Notes under the pieces: model-generated
Databases searched by the model: none
What the model was told of the DNA's origin: nothing
Seen by the model: the letters and a program-made list of their open reading frames with translations, nothing else
Source: an uncultured Desulfobacter sp.
GTDB lineage: Bacteria > Desulfobacterota > Desulfobacteria > Desulfobacterales > Desulfobacteraceae
DNA length: 64,000 bases
Assembly (NCBI RefSeq): GCF_963666145.1
Contig: NZ_OY762614.1
Span: 6,004,501 to 6,068,500 of the forward strand
Reading direction: 5' to 3'
Shown here: positions 1 through 10,362 of the stretch, piece after piece
How positions within the stretch are numbered: the first letter of the stretch is position 1
Layout: every line of letters starts with the position of its first letter
Program-made: the position numbers and the translations under genes

Positions 1-40
1 ACAGGGCGTACCCAAAAGGAATGCGCTTGAAATTTTTCAT
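1..40 (-). CDS. start of second permease subunit (partial)
   Basis: Only the first 13 codons are inside the window (MKNFKRIPFGYAL). The ATG overlaps the stop of the upstream permease gene in an ATGA arrangement, so the two are translationally coupled. In split DUF318-type permeases two half-length membrane proteins are encoded side by side, and this is probably the second half. Too little is visible to confirm the family. Confidence 0.5.
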   Translation of the reverse strand, partial: MKNFKRIPFGYAL

Positions 41-516
41 AACAATGCTCCAACTGTAAAGCCGATTATCATCGCACCCAAAAAACTGAGAATGTTTCTG
101 AGAATTGCTATTTGAAAACCAAGATACTCTTTTTCTATAGGGAATGTGAAAATGCCTACCATCGTCAATGTCGTTATAAATACAGCAATAATGGTGACTG
201 GGACCCCTTTTTGATAAAGCATTCCCACCAAAGGATAAGCGATAGGACCTGGGATTAGAGCGACGGAACCGATAAAGGCTGCAGAAATGGCGCTAACACC
301 AGTTGACGACTGACTGAGAAGCGTTGCCAAGTCATCTGAAGGCACCACAGTTAAGAAGACACTGACAAAAATTATCAGCAACAAAAATTGTGGTAAAAGC
401 TTAAATAACATTTGCAGGCCGTTCACAATTCCCTTTGCTGTTCGTTTTCTGTCAACAACGACAGATAATGCAACAGCTGCAAGTGTTATAATTACAAGTA
501 TCAAATCTTTTTGCAT
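37..516 (-). CDS. split DUF318/YraQ-type permease subunit
   Basis: This 159-residue protein is almost entirely hydrophobic, with about five membrane segments: one at the N-terminus, one at about 40-60, and three between about 75 and 159. Between them is a loop rich in Gly, Pro and Ala (GSVALIPGPIAYPLVG). This is the pattern of the half-size permeases related to the YraQ/DUF318 (COG0701) family, thought to export small molecules or metal(loid) compounds across the inner membrane; the substrate is unknown. Its stop overlaps the start of the next gene by 4 bp (ATGA), as expected for a two-subunit permease operon. No regulator is visible. Family assignment rests on overall pattern, not on a catalytic motif. 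Confidence 0.7.
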   Translation of the reverse strand: MQKDLILVIITLAAVALSVVVDRKRTAKGIVNGLQMLFKLLPQFLLLIIFVSVFLTVVPSDDLATLLSQSSTGVSAISAAFIGSVALIPGPIAYPLVGMLYQKGVPVTIIAVFITTLTMVGIFTFPIEKEYLGFQIAILRNILSFLGAMIIGFTVGALL

Positions 517-718
517 GTTACCTATTCGTTTTTATGAGGCCAACACCAGCATCACCGAGGCCCCCCAGAGCTTCAGCGGCGGGGAAGCTCCGGTGCGTGC
601 ATTTGTTGGCAATGTTTTAGAACTTTATTAATCGATCAAGCAGGACATCGATCATCACGGCGATTCTGACACGGTGCCTATAGGCACATCATTTTCTAAA
701 GGCATCCTTTATCTCCTT

Positions 719-952
719 TTAATTCTTAACCAAGCGATGAACGAGCCTACGGGCGAGTGGCGCAACCACCAAAACGACAGGAAACGCGATAATCCACGAT
801 GGAATTCACCCCCCCATCCAAACCCCTGCAAAATTAGGCATAACCCCGACAGCACGAAAGGTGGAAATGGCTGATATAATGGAAGACATCAGCCCCGAGA
901 GGACAAAACCAAAGGCTATTGGCTCGAAACGACGAGGTATCATATTTTTCAT
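719..952 (-). pseudogene. DUF2798 small membrane protein, in-frame stop
   Basis: The frame reads MKNMIPRRFEPIAFGFV, then a hydrophobic helix (LSGLMSSIISAIS), a loop, a TGA codon after VWMGG at about codon 49, and a second helix (SWIIAFPVVLVVAPLARRLV) ending at a normal TAA. Length (78 codons) and two-helix layout match the DUF2798 family. The TGA lies where the family usually has a Trp or small residue next to a run of seven C (plus strand), so it is either a real nonsense mutation or a sequencing error. A ribosome site (AAGGATG context) precedes the ATG. Downstream at 655-705 a 16-codon frame with a very strong AAGGAG site looks like the start of a gene whose remainder is lost. Confidence 0.7.
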
Positions 953-1860
953 CCTTATTAGAGTTGTGGGTTGGTAAACTGTTGCAAACGCTTGCCGAGT
1001 TCAAATGTTCGTAGGTCATTCTGAATAATTTTACATAGCCGTTGCCATAAAAATATCCTTGTAAAAAAATCAAACCAAACAGTATGATTTATTATTACAA
1101 CAATAATGAAACAGGAAGGCCTTGTCAATAAAAATCATACTAACCAGTTTGATTTTTATTGACATCAATAGGGGTAGAACCATTTATGAAAATTAAAGAG
1201 CAGGTCATGCTCACGTAACCATTTAATATAGAAATGTTTCCTGGAAATATATGATTCATTTTGTTTTTAGGTTAACATTTTCAACCCCAAACTCATGGGT
1301 TTAAGAATTATACTCTGATTTCAACAACGAAAATGCACCGGATTTCACCGGTGATTTTCCAGTTAAAAATCGCAAATGAATCAAAACCTTTGAGGAATAG
1401 CAAAGCGAGCATTTTGTCTATCAATGTGATGTGTAACTCTTGGCAGTAAAGGCGTTGACTATTTTTGTTATTGAATACGGCTTTCAGATAGGCTTGAGCG
1501 TGCCTGTATACCATTATTGTGAACTTTTTAGTTTTTAAATTTTTTACTTCCTTTCATTTCTCAAAAAGATCCTGGAATTATATTAAACAACAGTAAATGT
1601 AGTTAACCGGTCAGAGTGTCAAGACGGTGGTTGGTTGGACGATCCAAACTCAATATAACAAGAGAATTACGATTTCCAAATTTTCTGACAAACATTGTTC
1701 TAATCTAACTTTAAAAAACTAATCACCCCAATTTCATATTCACTTAAAATAAATTTGATACTGAGATTCATCTAATCAATTGTGTTTATTTTAAGGTTTT
1801 GGGCAAGCCTTGATTTTAATCATGCAAAACGCCCAATAATTCTATTTTGGGAGAGTGAAT
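953..1860. other. gene-poor region before the Rhs gene
   Basis: AT-rich sequence with no convincing coding frame. A 68-codon minus-strand frame (1308-1514) overlaps a segment that recurs at about 34840-34915, so it is treated as part of a repeat, not a gene. No clear promoter for the Rhs gene was identified, although GGGAG at 1849-1853 is well placed for its ATG at 1861. Confidence 0.5.
1440..1512. repeat. dispersed repeat, copy 1
   Basis: The stretch containing CTTTCAGATAGGCTTGAGCG and ending in GCCTGTATA resembles the stretch at 34840-34915, which has CTTTCAGATCGGCTTAGGCG and GCCTGTATAG. Translated on the minus strand both give YR-x-A-x-A-x-LKA-x-FN-x-K, although the second copy has stops. 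This suggests a degraded element or cassette shared by the two loci. Function unknown. Confidence 0.45.
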
Positions 1861-2984
1861 ATGTCTAAGATATTCTATGTTACCCTGATTTCATGTCTTT
1901 TATTTTCTATCTCGTCCATCGGTTGGGCAGAAACCACCCAGTTTGGTTACGATAATCTCAACCAGGTTACGTCTGTCACCTATGCAGACGGCAGTACCGT
2001 ATCCTTTTCATATGATGAGACCGGTAACCGCAGCGTCCATGGCGTTACACCGGCAACAGATACCGATGGCGACGGCTTAAGTGATTACCTGGAAAATCTT
2101 GCAGGGACAAATGCTGAAAGTGCTGATTCTGATGGAGATGGCCTGTCCGACGGTGAAGAGGATACAAACCGGAACGGCTGGAAAGACGCTGGAGAAACCA
2201 CAGGTTTGAACCCGGATACGGATTCCGACGGCATGAACGACGGGTGGGAAGTCACGTATTCACTTGATCCCCTGTCGGATGATAGTGGCCTGGACCCGGA
2301 TGAAGACGGATTCACCAACCTGGAAGAGTATACGGCAGATTCCGATCCCATGGATTCGACATCAACCCCATCATCTGTCGCCCCTGTTCCCGCCGTTTCT
2401 CCACTTGGCCTGGGCATTACCCTGCTGGTTCTGGCTCTACTGGGAGTAAAGATATCTGCAAGAACAAAAAAATCCTTTCTATTGATTCCCTTTGTCCTGG
2501 CAATATTTTTTCATGGACCTGGATTGGTTGCAAATGCGTTTGGGGAAAATGATTCCCTGCCCGGCTTCCGGCAGGAAAATGCCGATCCCATAAGTCCGGA
2601 TGAATCCCATAGAATTATTTCAGCCTCTGCACCATCTGTCCGGGCATCTGCCCAGGAAATTATTGCCCTGGATACAGCCGCCACTACCACGGATACAATA
2701 CAGGCAATGGCAAGGTCCCTGAAAAATGATGCCGACCTGATATACGAATATGTACACGACAAAATCACCTATACCCCGGTCTGGGGGTCAATCAAGGGAG
2801 CGGAGGCCACACTGGCGGACGGTGTAGGCAACAGCTTTGACCAGTCTTCTTTAATGATTGCTCTGCTGAGGGCTTCAGGTTACACAGCTAATTATAAATT
2901 CGGGACATTAACACTGACTTGGGATGAAGTCAGCAACTGGCTTGGCATCAGTTCCTATTACGGGCTTAATATTCTGGCCAATGG
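1861..2984 (+). pseudogene. Rhs/YD-repeat toxin gene, 5' part (split by IS)
   Basis: This is the N-terminal part of a secreted Rhs-type polymorphic toxin. ATG at 1861 is chosen because GGGAG at 1849-1853 is 7 bp upstream; a GTG at 1855 is too close. Residues 1-23 form a signal peptide (cleavage near GWA). One YD motif follows. From about 55 to 145 are aspartate-rich calcium-binding repeats of thrombospondin-3 type (DTDGDGLSD, DSDGDGLSDGEE). A hydrophobic anchor resembling IPTL/PEP-CTERM-type tails lies at about 165-190, a second hydrophobic stretch at about 195-215, then a transglutaminase-like fold (LIYEYVHDKITYTP). Where that family usually has its nucleophilic Cys, the sequence GNSFDQSS has Ser. 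The frame is broken at 2984 by an IS and continues at 4514; as it stands it runs into the IS and stops at 3081. Confidence 0.9.
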
Positions 2985-3006
2985 GGGCGCATTCCCATTT
3001 TCCCGG

Positions 3007-4191
3007 TCATGCCGCCGGCATTGGATTGTGCGTGGTTGCCATGAGTTTCAAACAATCCCAACGCCCTGCTTTAAAGTATGATCGTAGCATAATCATTTTT
3101 TCTGCATTTTCCCGATACCAAAAAGTGCATGGACCTTTCAGACGTAAATTCACCACCCTACGAATTGAACTTTCAATAGCACCGCTGCCAATAGGTAAAT
3201 TCAACGCTTTTACAGTTGGGAAATCAAGCCGTCTTTCATTGCGCACAAAATAATCCCGTTCCGTCTTAATAGCCTTACTGTTTCTGCCTCGACAAAGTGT
3301 CTGGACGGCCTGTACTACGTCAGCGGCTTTTCCTTTCAGCAGGAAGCCCCGCTGTTTTGACACCCAGCGTTTGCGCTCCTTGGATGACCAGGTCTTCTTT
3401 AGGGCTGATACTTTACCCAAATGCTCCACGGCATGGTAAAAATCAAGAAGTTCATATACTCGCTGAGGAGCCAAACCCAATGCTTTGATCAGTCCGGGGA
3501 TCCGGTTCCAAATCCAATGTGCTCCATCTGCAACAAACAGTATTTTATCGGACTTCTGGATATGAAGGGCGTTCAAATACCCCTTTAACAGGAGGAATAT
3601 GCCATCCGGACCGCTGAAACTGCCATCAATAAATGGTGAGAAGCTTTTTTCTTGTTTTCCCTGGGCATCCACCACATAAATAATCAAAAGTTTGGGTTCT
3701 CGCCACGCCCCACGAAATCGGGTTCTATTTTTTGGGGTTTTGGGACCTCTTTTCTTCTCTCTTAACCGTGTGCGTCCACCATCGGTGCTTATAACCACCC
3801 GTCGCCCTTCAAGTGAATCTCTCTCATTTAGTGGGATTCGCCCCGCTTGTTGCTCGGCTCGGGCCCGTTCTGCGTAACGATAGGTGAGTTTACGGATAAC
3901 CTTTATATCCAACACCATACCATGATCACAAAGCACTTGACGGACTTCTTCAAAAGAACTCAATAAGGCCGACCAGGCACTCACCATAGAAGCCAAAGCT
4001 GGTGAGCAGCGATCATGGATTCCAAGAAGGATTAAACCGGCGTAGGCACCTTTATATCTTTTTCGATTTCGACGGTCACAGGATCGCCGATAATATCGAA
4101 CACGAACATCAACAGAACTACCTGTACAACACTGAATCGAAACGGTCTCAAGCCCTTCGCTTTTCATCCGGCCCGGCCAGCTGGACATCAA
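3007..4191 (-). CDS. IS transposase, main frame (ISKra4-like)
   Basis: DDE-type transposase, 394 residues from a TTG at 4191. Visible features are STDGGRTRLRE (about 134-144, likely first catalytic Asp), the stretch WREPKLLIIYVVD, FVADGAHWIWNR (second Asp) and a C-terminal GSGAIESSIRRVVN segment holding a plausible catalytic Glu. The frame is open upstream of 4191 as far as the run of seven A (minus strand) at 4242-4248, where it meets the upstream frame. The full protein is therefore probably made by -1 frameshifting. The frame ends inside the terminal repeat zone, close to the element end. Confidence 0.85.
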   Translation of the reverse strand: MMSSWPGRMKSEGLETVSIQCCTGSSVDVRVRYYRRSCDRRNRKRYKGAYAGLILLGIHDRCSPALASMVSAWSALLSSFEEVRQVLCDHGMVLDIKVIRKLTYRYAERARAEQQAGRIPLNERDSLEGRRVVISTDGGRTRLREKKRGPKTPKNRTRFRGAWREPKLLIIYVVDAQGKQEKSFSPFIDGSFSGPDGIFLLLKGYLNALHIQKSDKILFVADGAHWIWNRIPGLIKALGLAPQRVYELLDFYHAVEHLGKVSALKKTWSSKERKRWVSKQRGFLLKGKAADVVQAVQTLCRGRNSKAIKTERDYFVRNERRLDFPTVKALNLPIGSGAIESSIRRVVNLRLKGPCTFWYRENAEKMIMLRSYFKAGRWDCLKLMATTHNPMPAA

Positions 4192-4223
4192 TTCTTTTTC
4201 TTGATCGACCTGATCATAGGAAT

Positions 4224-4409
4224 TTAATGAGCCCTGGATGCTTTTTTTAAAAGCAAGGCACTCAGTCGATTCGTATACCCAAGTATTTCACGTTCTACCT
4301 GCTCCAATTCTTGAGCATTGCGAACCAACCTCGGATCGTCTTCCAGTTCTTTCAGGCAAGCATAGACTTCCTCAACAGTATTGCAATCTTCAGCTTTTTT
4401 CATCAGCAC
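4224..4409 (-). CDS. IS upstream frame feeding a -1 frameshift
   Basis: A 61-residue Glu/Leu-rich, probably helical peptide (MLMKKAEDCNTVEE...) encoded just before the transposase frame. Near its end the codons TTA AAA AAA contain seven consecutive A (4242-4248, plus-strand T). Slipping back one base there enters the transposase frame, which is open from that point on. An identical peptide is encoded in the second copy (33580-33765), which argues for selection on this arrangement. Fusion by ribosomal frameshifting is an inference from frame layout. Confidence 0.65.
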   Translation of the reverse strand: MLMKKAEDCNTVEEVYACLKELEDDPRLVRNAQELEQVEREILGYTNRLSALLLKKASRAH

Positions 4410-4513
4410 AGTCCATTTTTATAGTCGTCTCAGCGAACAGAAACTATCACGTTTTTTGTTCTCAAAGATAGGCTTTTTTCAAACCGGGAAAATGGGAATG
4501 CGCCCGCCAATGG

Positions 4514-7500
4514 CGGAGTCCCCATAGACAATCCATATTATAATAGTGAAGGCATAGTCTGCGTGGATATTGGTCATATATGGGTGGAAGTTCAAATTGA
4601 CGGAATTTCCTATGTGTTTGATCCTTCCTATAAAACCCATACAGTAACAGCCCCGATTGATTTCTCCACGGCCATGGGATACGACCGCACTGCCTTTCTG
4701 GCCAACGCAAAAAGTGGTGTGGTTGAAGGAACGAACTATATACAGAATGTCAATAAAACCAATATTGCAAACGATTTAACCACTTTTGCCGACAGCTTGC
4801 ACCAGAAAATTAAAACTACCTACCCGGATGCCACCCTTGAAGAGATCACAGGCGGGCTGGTCATAATCCCGGCAGATGGCATTTTGCGCCAGACCTCACT
4901 TCCCTATGATAACGACGAAACCATTGAAGAAACCTGGACCGATATTCCCAATTCCTACCGGACAAAATTTACCATTCAGCACCAGGGCATAAATATTCTT
5001 TTATATACCGATGAGACCTATGGCAAAAGGCTCAGCCTGTTTTATAATGACTCCGTCCAACCGGTCCTCACCAGGAATGGAACAGTGCTTGCCACCGGAA
5101 CGGCTGCCACGGCAAACACCAGTGTGGATATCACCATCATTGTAGATCACCCATATGCCTATTCAAACGGTGCTTACCAGGACCAGACCCGAACTTTCAG
5201 CATACTTGCCGGCGGAAGCTACAATATCGTCAACGGCTGGGCCGAAACCACCCGGGGAATGATCGAAAAACACCGAAAATTACTCAACCAGTACAAGGCT
5301 GACGGGCAAACAGACGATTCAGAAGAAGTCCTGGGAGAAACCCTGGCCATGATGGGCTTTGCCTGGTTGGCTGAGGTCCAGATGTCTGATAAACTGATGG
5401 ATGCCATGCTCAAGACGCACACGACCCATCACCATGTCCTTGGCGTCTGCGGCCAGAACCAGAGCCCTTATATTGACCTTCCCATGGGGGCCGTCAGCAC
5501 GCTGAGCCTTGAAAGTGATACAGAGGTCGGGACAGCCTCGTTTTTTGCACACTCAGGCCGCTCCAGTGCCATGGAATGGGGGGTAATCGAACAATTTCAG
5601 CCCAACTCTGCAGTCTGTACGGTCAAACTTTTGGACATAGCCAACCAAGAGGGCAGTAAAATATTTGAAGCCAACTCCTCTAACTGGAGTTCAATAGAAA
5701 CCCAGCTTGAAGCCAACGGGTACAGCGCAAATGAGATTGCCAACGTTCAGGCTTATGTCAATGCAGGCTACAATGTTATTGTCCCCCATAACGGCAACCT
5801 GACCCAGGGCGACTGGCAGGGCATCGGATTCCTGGCCGTATCATCAGCCGGCAACTCTATCGGCCACATCATTTCCGGCGGGTTGAGCGGAGGGTTCGCG
5901 GATACGGTCTTTGATGCGGATTCCGGAGAAACCTCTTCAACCGCCGACCAGGGCACAAGCTCAGCTACCAACGATGTATCTGACGAACCCATAGACCTTG
6001 TGACCGGGGATTACCTGTACGACCATTCGGACCTCACCCTTGGCAATGGCGCCCAGCCCTTTGCCATGGCCTTTGCCCGGACCTACAACTCTGCCAGCCG
6101 TTTGACTGACTCAGGCCTGGGCCTTGGGTGGACCCACAAATACGCGGTCAATGCAACAGAAGACAACGACGGATTCCTGGGGCTTGGGGAGCGCTCCGCC
6201 CTTGAAGCCGTGGCAGCCATGGTTGAAATTTACGTGACCATGGACCTGCTCACACAAAACCGTGATCTTGACACCCTGGTCATCGCCTCCATCGGCCACC
6301 GCTGGTTCATGGACCGGCTCATTAACAATGTGGTGTCGGTGAATATCCCCGGCAGCACCAAACGGTTTGTAAAACTGGCTGACGGCAGTTTTAATGCCCC
6401 GCCCGGCGATGGGTCTGTCCTGACCCTGGAAGCGGATGACTCCTACCTTGTCCGGACCAAGCACGGCGTTGAGCTTGATTTTAATGCCGACGGCAGGATG
6501 ACGGCCTGGACAGACGCCAACGGCAACGCCCTGGCCTTTGCCTATGATACCGGCGGAGCGCTTCAAACCATTTCCAACGACATGGGAAAGGTCCTGACCC
6601 TTTCCTATGCCAGTGACCGGATCAGCCAGGTCTCCGACGGAACGGGAAGAAGCGTATCTTACACCTATGATACTAACGGTAACCTCACCCAGGTGACTGA
6701 TACGGAAGGCAACAACACGGTATTTGAATACGATGAGCCTGGCCGGTTGACCCGGATCTTTTACCCGGACAATCCTACAAGTCCATTTGTCACCAACACC
6801 TTTGACGCCAACGATAAGGTCATGACCCAGGCCGATGCCAACGGCCAGGCCTGGCAGTATTACATATCGGGATACCGGACCGAGGAGGTCAACCCCTTGG
6901 CCCAAGGCAACACGGCTTATTACGATAAAAACGGCAATGCCGTTCGCCGGATCGACCCGCTGGATAACGAAACCACCCTGGAATATGACTGCCAAAAGCG
7001 CGTGGTCAAAGAGACCAAACCCGAAGGAAATTATACCGAATATGTGTATGATGGCCTTCATAATCCGGTCACCGTTACCCAGTATCCCAAACCCGGGTCA
7101 ACCCTTGGCGCCATTGTGAACCAGTTTACCTATGACGCCACCTTCAGCAAGGTCCTGACCGCCACCGATCCTTTGGGCCGCGTAACCACATTTGAATATG
7201 ACAGTAACGGCAACCTGACCCGGATGGAACAACCCGAAGTGGACGGTCATATCCCGGTGACCCTGATGACCTACAACGCCCGGGGCCAGGTTCTGACAAA
7301 AACCGATCCTGAAGGCCGCATCACCCGGTATACTTATGATGGTACCACCGGGGATCTTTTGTCTGTGGTCACGGACAATACAGGTCTTGCCCTGACCACT
7401 CAGTTCACCTACGATAATGTGGGCAATATCCAAACCCAGACCGATCCTGAAGGCCATACCACCGCCTTTGCCTTTAACAGCCTTCGCCTGCCTGAGCAGG

Positions 7501-9665
7501 AAACTGGGCCTGCCCCGTTCAGTTATGTAACAACGTATGATTACGACGAACAGGGCCGCCTGACCCAAACCAAGCGCCAAACAAACGATACCAGTCAGCC
7601 CTGGCAGACCCAAACCGTGACATACACCCCCACGGGCAAAAAATATATTGTCACTGATCCCGAAGGCAACCAGACCACCCACGCCTATGACGAGGCTGAC
7701 CGGCTGGCACAGGTCACCAACGCTGAAAGCCAGACCACTGCATATGTTTATGATGATGCCGACAGGCTTTACCAGGTAATCGACGCCAAAAGCCAAACCG
7801 CCCGGCAAATCACCTACACGGCCGGTGGCCTGAAAGAGACTGAAACCGATGCCAACGGCAACACCACCCAGTATACATATGACGGCTTTAATCGCCCGGA
7901 CCGGACCACATATCCGGACACCTCCTATGAATCCTATGCCTGGGATGATGCCGGCAACCTGACATCAAGACTCACCCGGGCCGGTCAGACCATTTCCTTT
8001 ACCTATGATGACCTGAACCGGCTGGCATCCAAAATCCTGCCCGGGCCTGAAACCATTACCTACACCTATGATCTGACCGGGCTTCAAGAAGGTGTAACGG
8101 ACAGCCTGGGTACAATCTCCCATACGTATGACAATGCCCTGCGCTTGACCGGGGTAACCTACCCGGACGGCAGAGCCCTAGGCTACCAGTATGACGGCAA
8201 CAGCAACCGGACCCGATTGACCTATCCGGATAACGCCTATGTCACTTACACCTATGACGTCCTGAACCGGATCACGGACATCAAGCAGGCCGGCACAACG
8301 CTTCTGGCCCATTACGACTACGATGCCCTGTCCCGGCGGACCACCCTGACCTACGGCAACGGCACCATTACCACCTACACCTATGAAATCGACAACGACC
8401 TTTCATCCCTTGCCCTGGTCCATGCCGCAGGAACGGCCACCTATACTTTCACCACCAACAATATTGGCATCAGAACCCAGACGGACGTTGATGACTACCG
8501 GTTTGTTTACCGCCAGGCCGGCATCGTCAGCACGGCCTACACCCCCAACAACCTAAACCAGTACACAGCTGTGGGAGGCCTCAACCCCGCATATAACGGA
8601 AACGGGAACCTGACGTCTGACGGCATCAACACCTACGCCTATAATGCGGAAAATCGCTTGGTCACAGCAGTCACACCGGATCATACCGCAGCTTATGTCT
8701 ACGACCCCATGGGCCGCAGAATTGAAAAGGAGGTAGACAGCGTAACAACCCGGTATCTGCACGACGGCAACCAGGTGATTGTGGAATATAACAGCACCGG
8801 AACCGAACTGCGGCGTTACATCTACGGCCCCGGCATCGACCAGCCCGTCTGCATGATCACAGGCTCCGCTACCTACTATTATCAGTTTGACGGCTTAGGA
8901 TCTGTGGCTGCATTGACAGACGAAACCGGAGCCTTGCAGGAAAGTTACGCCTACAATGTATTTGGACAGCCTAACGGAACCAGCTATCTGGGTAATCCTT
9001 ACCTTTATACCGGCAGGGCGTACGACCCGGAAAGCGGGCTTTACTACTACCGGGCCAGATATTATAATTCCATTATCGGTAGATTTTTGCAGCCTGATCC
9101 TATCGGCTACAGCGACGGAATGAACCTGTATGGTTATGTCTCAAATAATCCCACGACGCTTGTGGATCCGGCGGGATTGTGCTCTAATAGTGGCGGAACA
9201 TTCGCAATGGCCGCGACAATGGCAATCCCAATAGCCGCAGCAGACGGCCCGGCACCGGTCGGAGAAGTTATTGCTGGGGGAATGTTGGCCGGCGCGGCGG
9301 TCTACGACATGACCCAACGTACCTATGTGACCTACACGCTGACCAACGCGACAGGACAGATATATGCTGGCAGGGCGAGCGGTTTTGGCGATCCCTACTC
9401 GATTATGATGTCAAGATTCAGTTCCCATCACATGCGGAAGATGGGCTACGGCAATCCACAGCTTGACGCCAGCGGACAGGGCGTTGTGATTTATCCTGCT
9501 ATCCGTGGACGGGAACAGCAACTCATAGATTATCACGGTGGCGTTGGCAGTAAAAGTGTTGGCAACGCCATTCGAGGCGTAAGTAAGATCAATCCGCTGG
9601 GACGGATTTACCACAACGCCTCCAATGGCGCCTTCGGTCCGCTGGCCCCGTTTACCGGTTATTAG
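4514..9665 (+). pseudogene. Rhs/YD-repeat toxin gene, 3' part with GIY-YIG-like toxin tip
   Basis: Continues the Rhs gene after the IS. It begins by completing the transglutaminase-like domain (GVPIDNPYY... GHIWVEVQIDG, FDPSYK supplying the His and Asp). Then come a long linker, a DUF6531-type segment (DEPIDLVTGDYLYDHSDL ... RTYNS ... GWTHKY), roughly 25-30 YD repeats, and the Rhs core ending in RARYYN...GRFLQPDPIG...NPTTLVDPAGL. Everything after DPAGL (about 160 residues) is the variable toxin tip. It reads YTLTNATGQIYAGRASGF, then a conserved Arg/His stretch, then IRGREQQLIDYHGG, the pattern of a GIY-YIG (URI) nuclease with Glu in the REQ motif. The toxin probably cuts DNA in rival cells. 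Without its 5' part it lacks a signal peptide; translation could only begin at an internal start. Confidence 0.9.
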
Positions 9666-9682
9666 TGGCAAGGGAAAAAATT

Positions 9683-10108
9683 ATGTCCGATATAGACCGT
9701 ATTTATAGGCATATCTCAATAACGGTGGCGTTTATTGCTCGAAAGAGCGGCGCCAATCCGATGTTTGAAGAAATTAAAAAGGTCATTGAAAAGGAATACT
9801 CAAAGAAAAACCTCAAAGGGCTCAATATTGTATTGCGTGACGTGAAGGAATGGTCCAGAGGTCTATCTAAATCGGATCTGGCTGAGCTGGAGGGGGAGCT
9901 ATACCAAGCCTTGGACGTCGACTCCAAACAGGAGGACGATGAAGAAATCAAGACGATGGATGGAATTATTGCAGCAAATATGATCGTTGATGCTCATCAA
10001 TACCGGGATGCCCTCGCGTTTGTGGAGAAATGTCAAGGCGATGAATCCGAAAAAAGGCGCGTTGAAAAATTGAATCAATTGCTGGCGGAATATCATGGCA
10101 AACAGTAA
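9683..10108 (+). CDS. candidate immunity protein for the Rhs toxin
   Basis: A 141-residue acidic, probably all-helical soluble protein (MSDIDRIYRHISITVAF...). The ATG at 9683 is preferred over a GTG at 9665 because AAGGGA lies 7 bp upstream. It starts 17 bp after the Rhs stop codon, the position immunity genes occupy in polymorphic toxin loci, so it probably binds and blocks the GIY-YIG-like tip in the cytoplasm. I do not recognise its family; the role is inferred only from position and size. Confidence 0.7.
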   Translation: MSDIDRIYRHISITVAFIARKSGANPMFEEIKKVIEKEYSKKNLKGLNIVLRDVKEWSRGLSKSDLAELEGELYQALDVDSKQEDDEEIKTMDGIIAANMIVDAHQYRDALAFVEKCQGDESEKRRVEKLNQLLAEYHGKQ

Positions 10109-10304
10109 AGTCGCTTATTTTCGGCAGCATGTATCAGGGTTCTACCACCCTAATGTTTTGAAATAAAAAGCAAATAACCTTCATAAACTCTCTTAGAAAG
10201 AGCTTAAACTAATATTTGGGGAGCAAAAACGGGGTTTTAAGGAAAATTACATCTCTATTGGAAATTCCAGGGACATAGTTCCAGGAGAGAAGAGAGAAGC
10301 TGTA

Positions 10305-10333
10305 CCGGGCCTTGATCAATGATCAAGGCCCGG
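10305..10333 (+). terminator. strong inverted repeat, likely terminator
   Basis: Perfect 14-bp arms (CCGGGCCTTGATCA) separated by one base, followed by a moderately T-rich stretch. It lies between the immunity gene and the orphan toxin tail, so it probably ends the Rhs transcript. It is symmetrical enough to work in both directions or to act as a recombination-prone hairpin. Confidence 0.6.
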
Positions 10334-10362
10334 CTCTTATTTGAGCTTTTGATTAGTGATAA

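Larger units (their letters stand above)
2985..4505 (-). mobile_element. 1521-bp insertion sequence, ISKra4-like
   Basis: The element has perfect 22-bp terminal inverted repeats (2985-3006 and 4484-4505) and an 8-bp target duplication GCCAATGG at 2977-2984 and 4506-4513. Removing it and one duplication restores the Rhs reading frame exactly, so the insertion is recent and clean. It encodes a small upstream frame and a long transposase frame on the minus strand, offset by -1. Assignment to the ISKra4 family is based on the transposase style and is tentative. A truncated, nearly identical copy lies at 33484-34477. Confidence 0.93.

Noticed and set aside
539..610. attC-like inverted repeat near the permease (GCCAACA/TGTTGGC with inner GAGCTTC/GAAGCTC)
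   Set aside because: The inner arms do not pair as attC arms do and the boxes do not fit the consensus; it is only an imperfect hairpin.
674..1073. Overlapping small frames on both strands
   Set aside because: They are shadows of the DUF2798 frame and neighbouring non-coding DNA.
6111..7808. Long minus-strand open frames opposite the Rhs gene
   Set aside because: They mirror the codon pattern of the YD repeats, have no ribosome sites and no protein-like features of their own.
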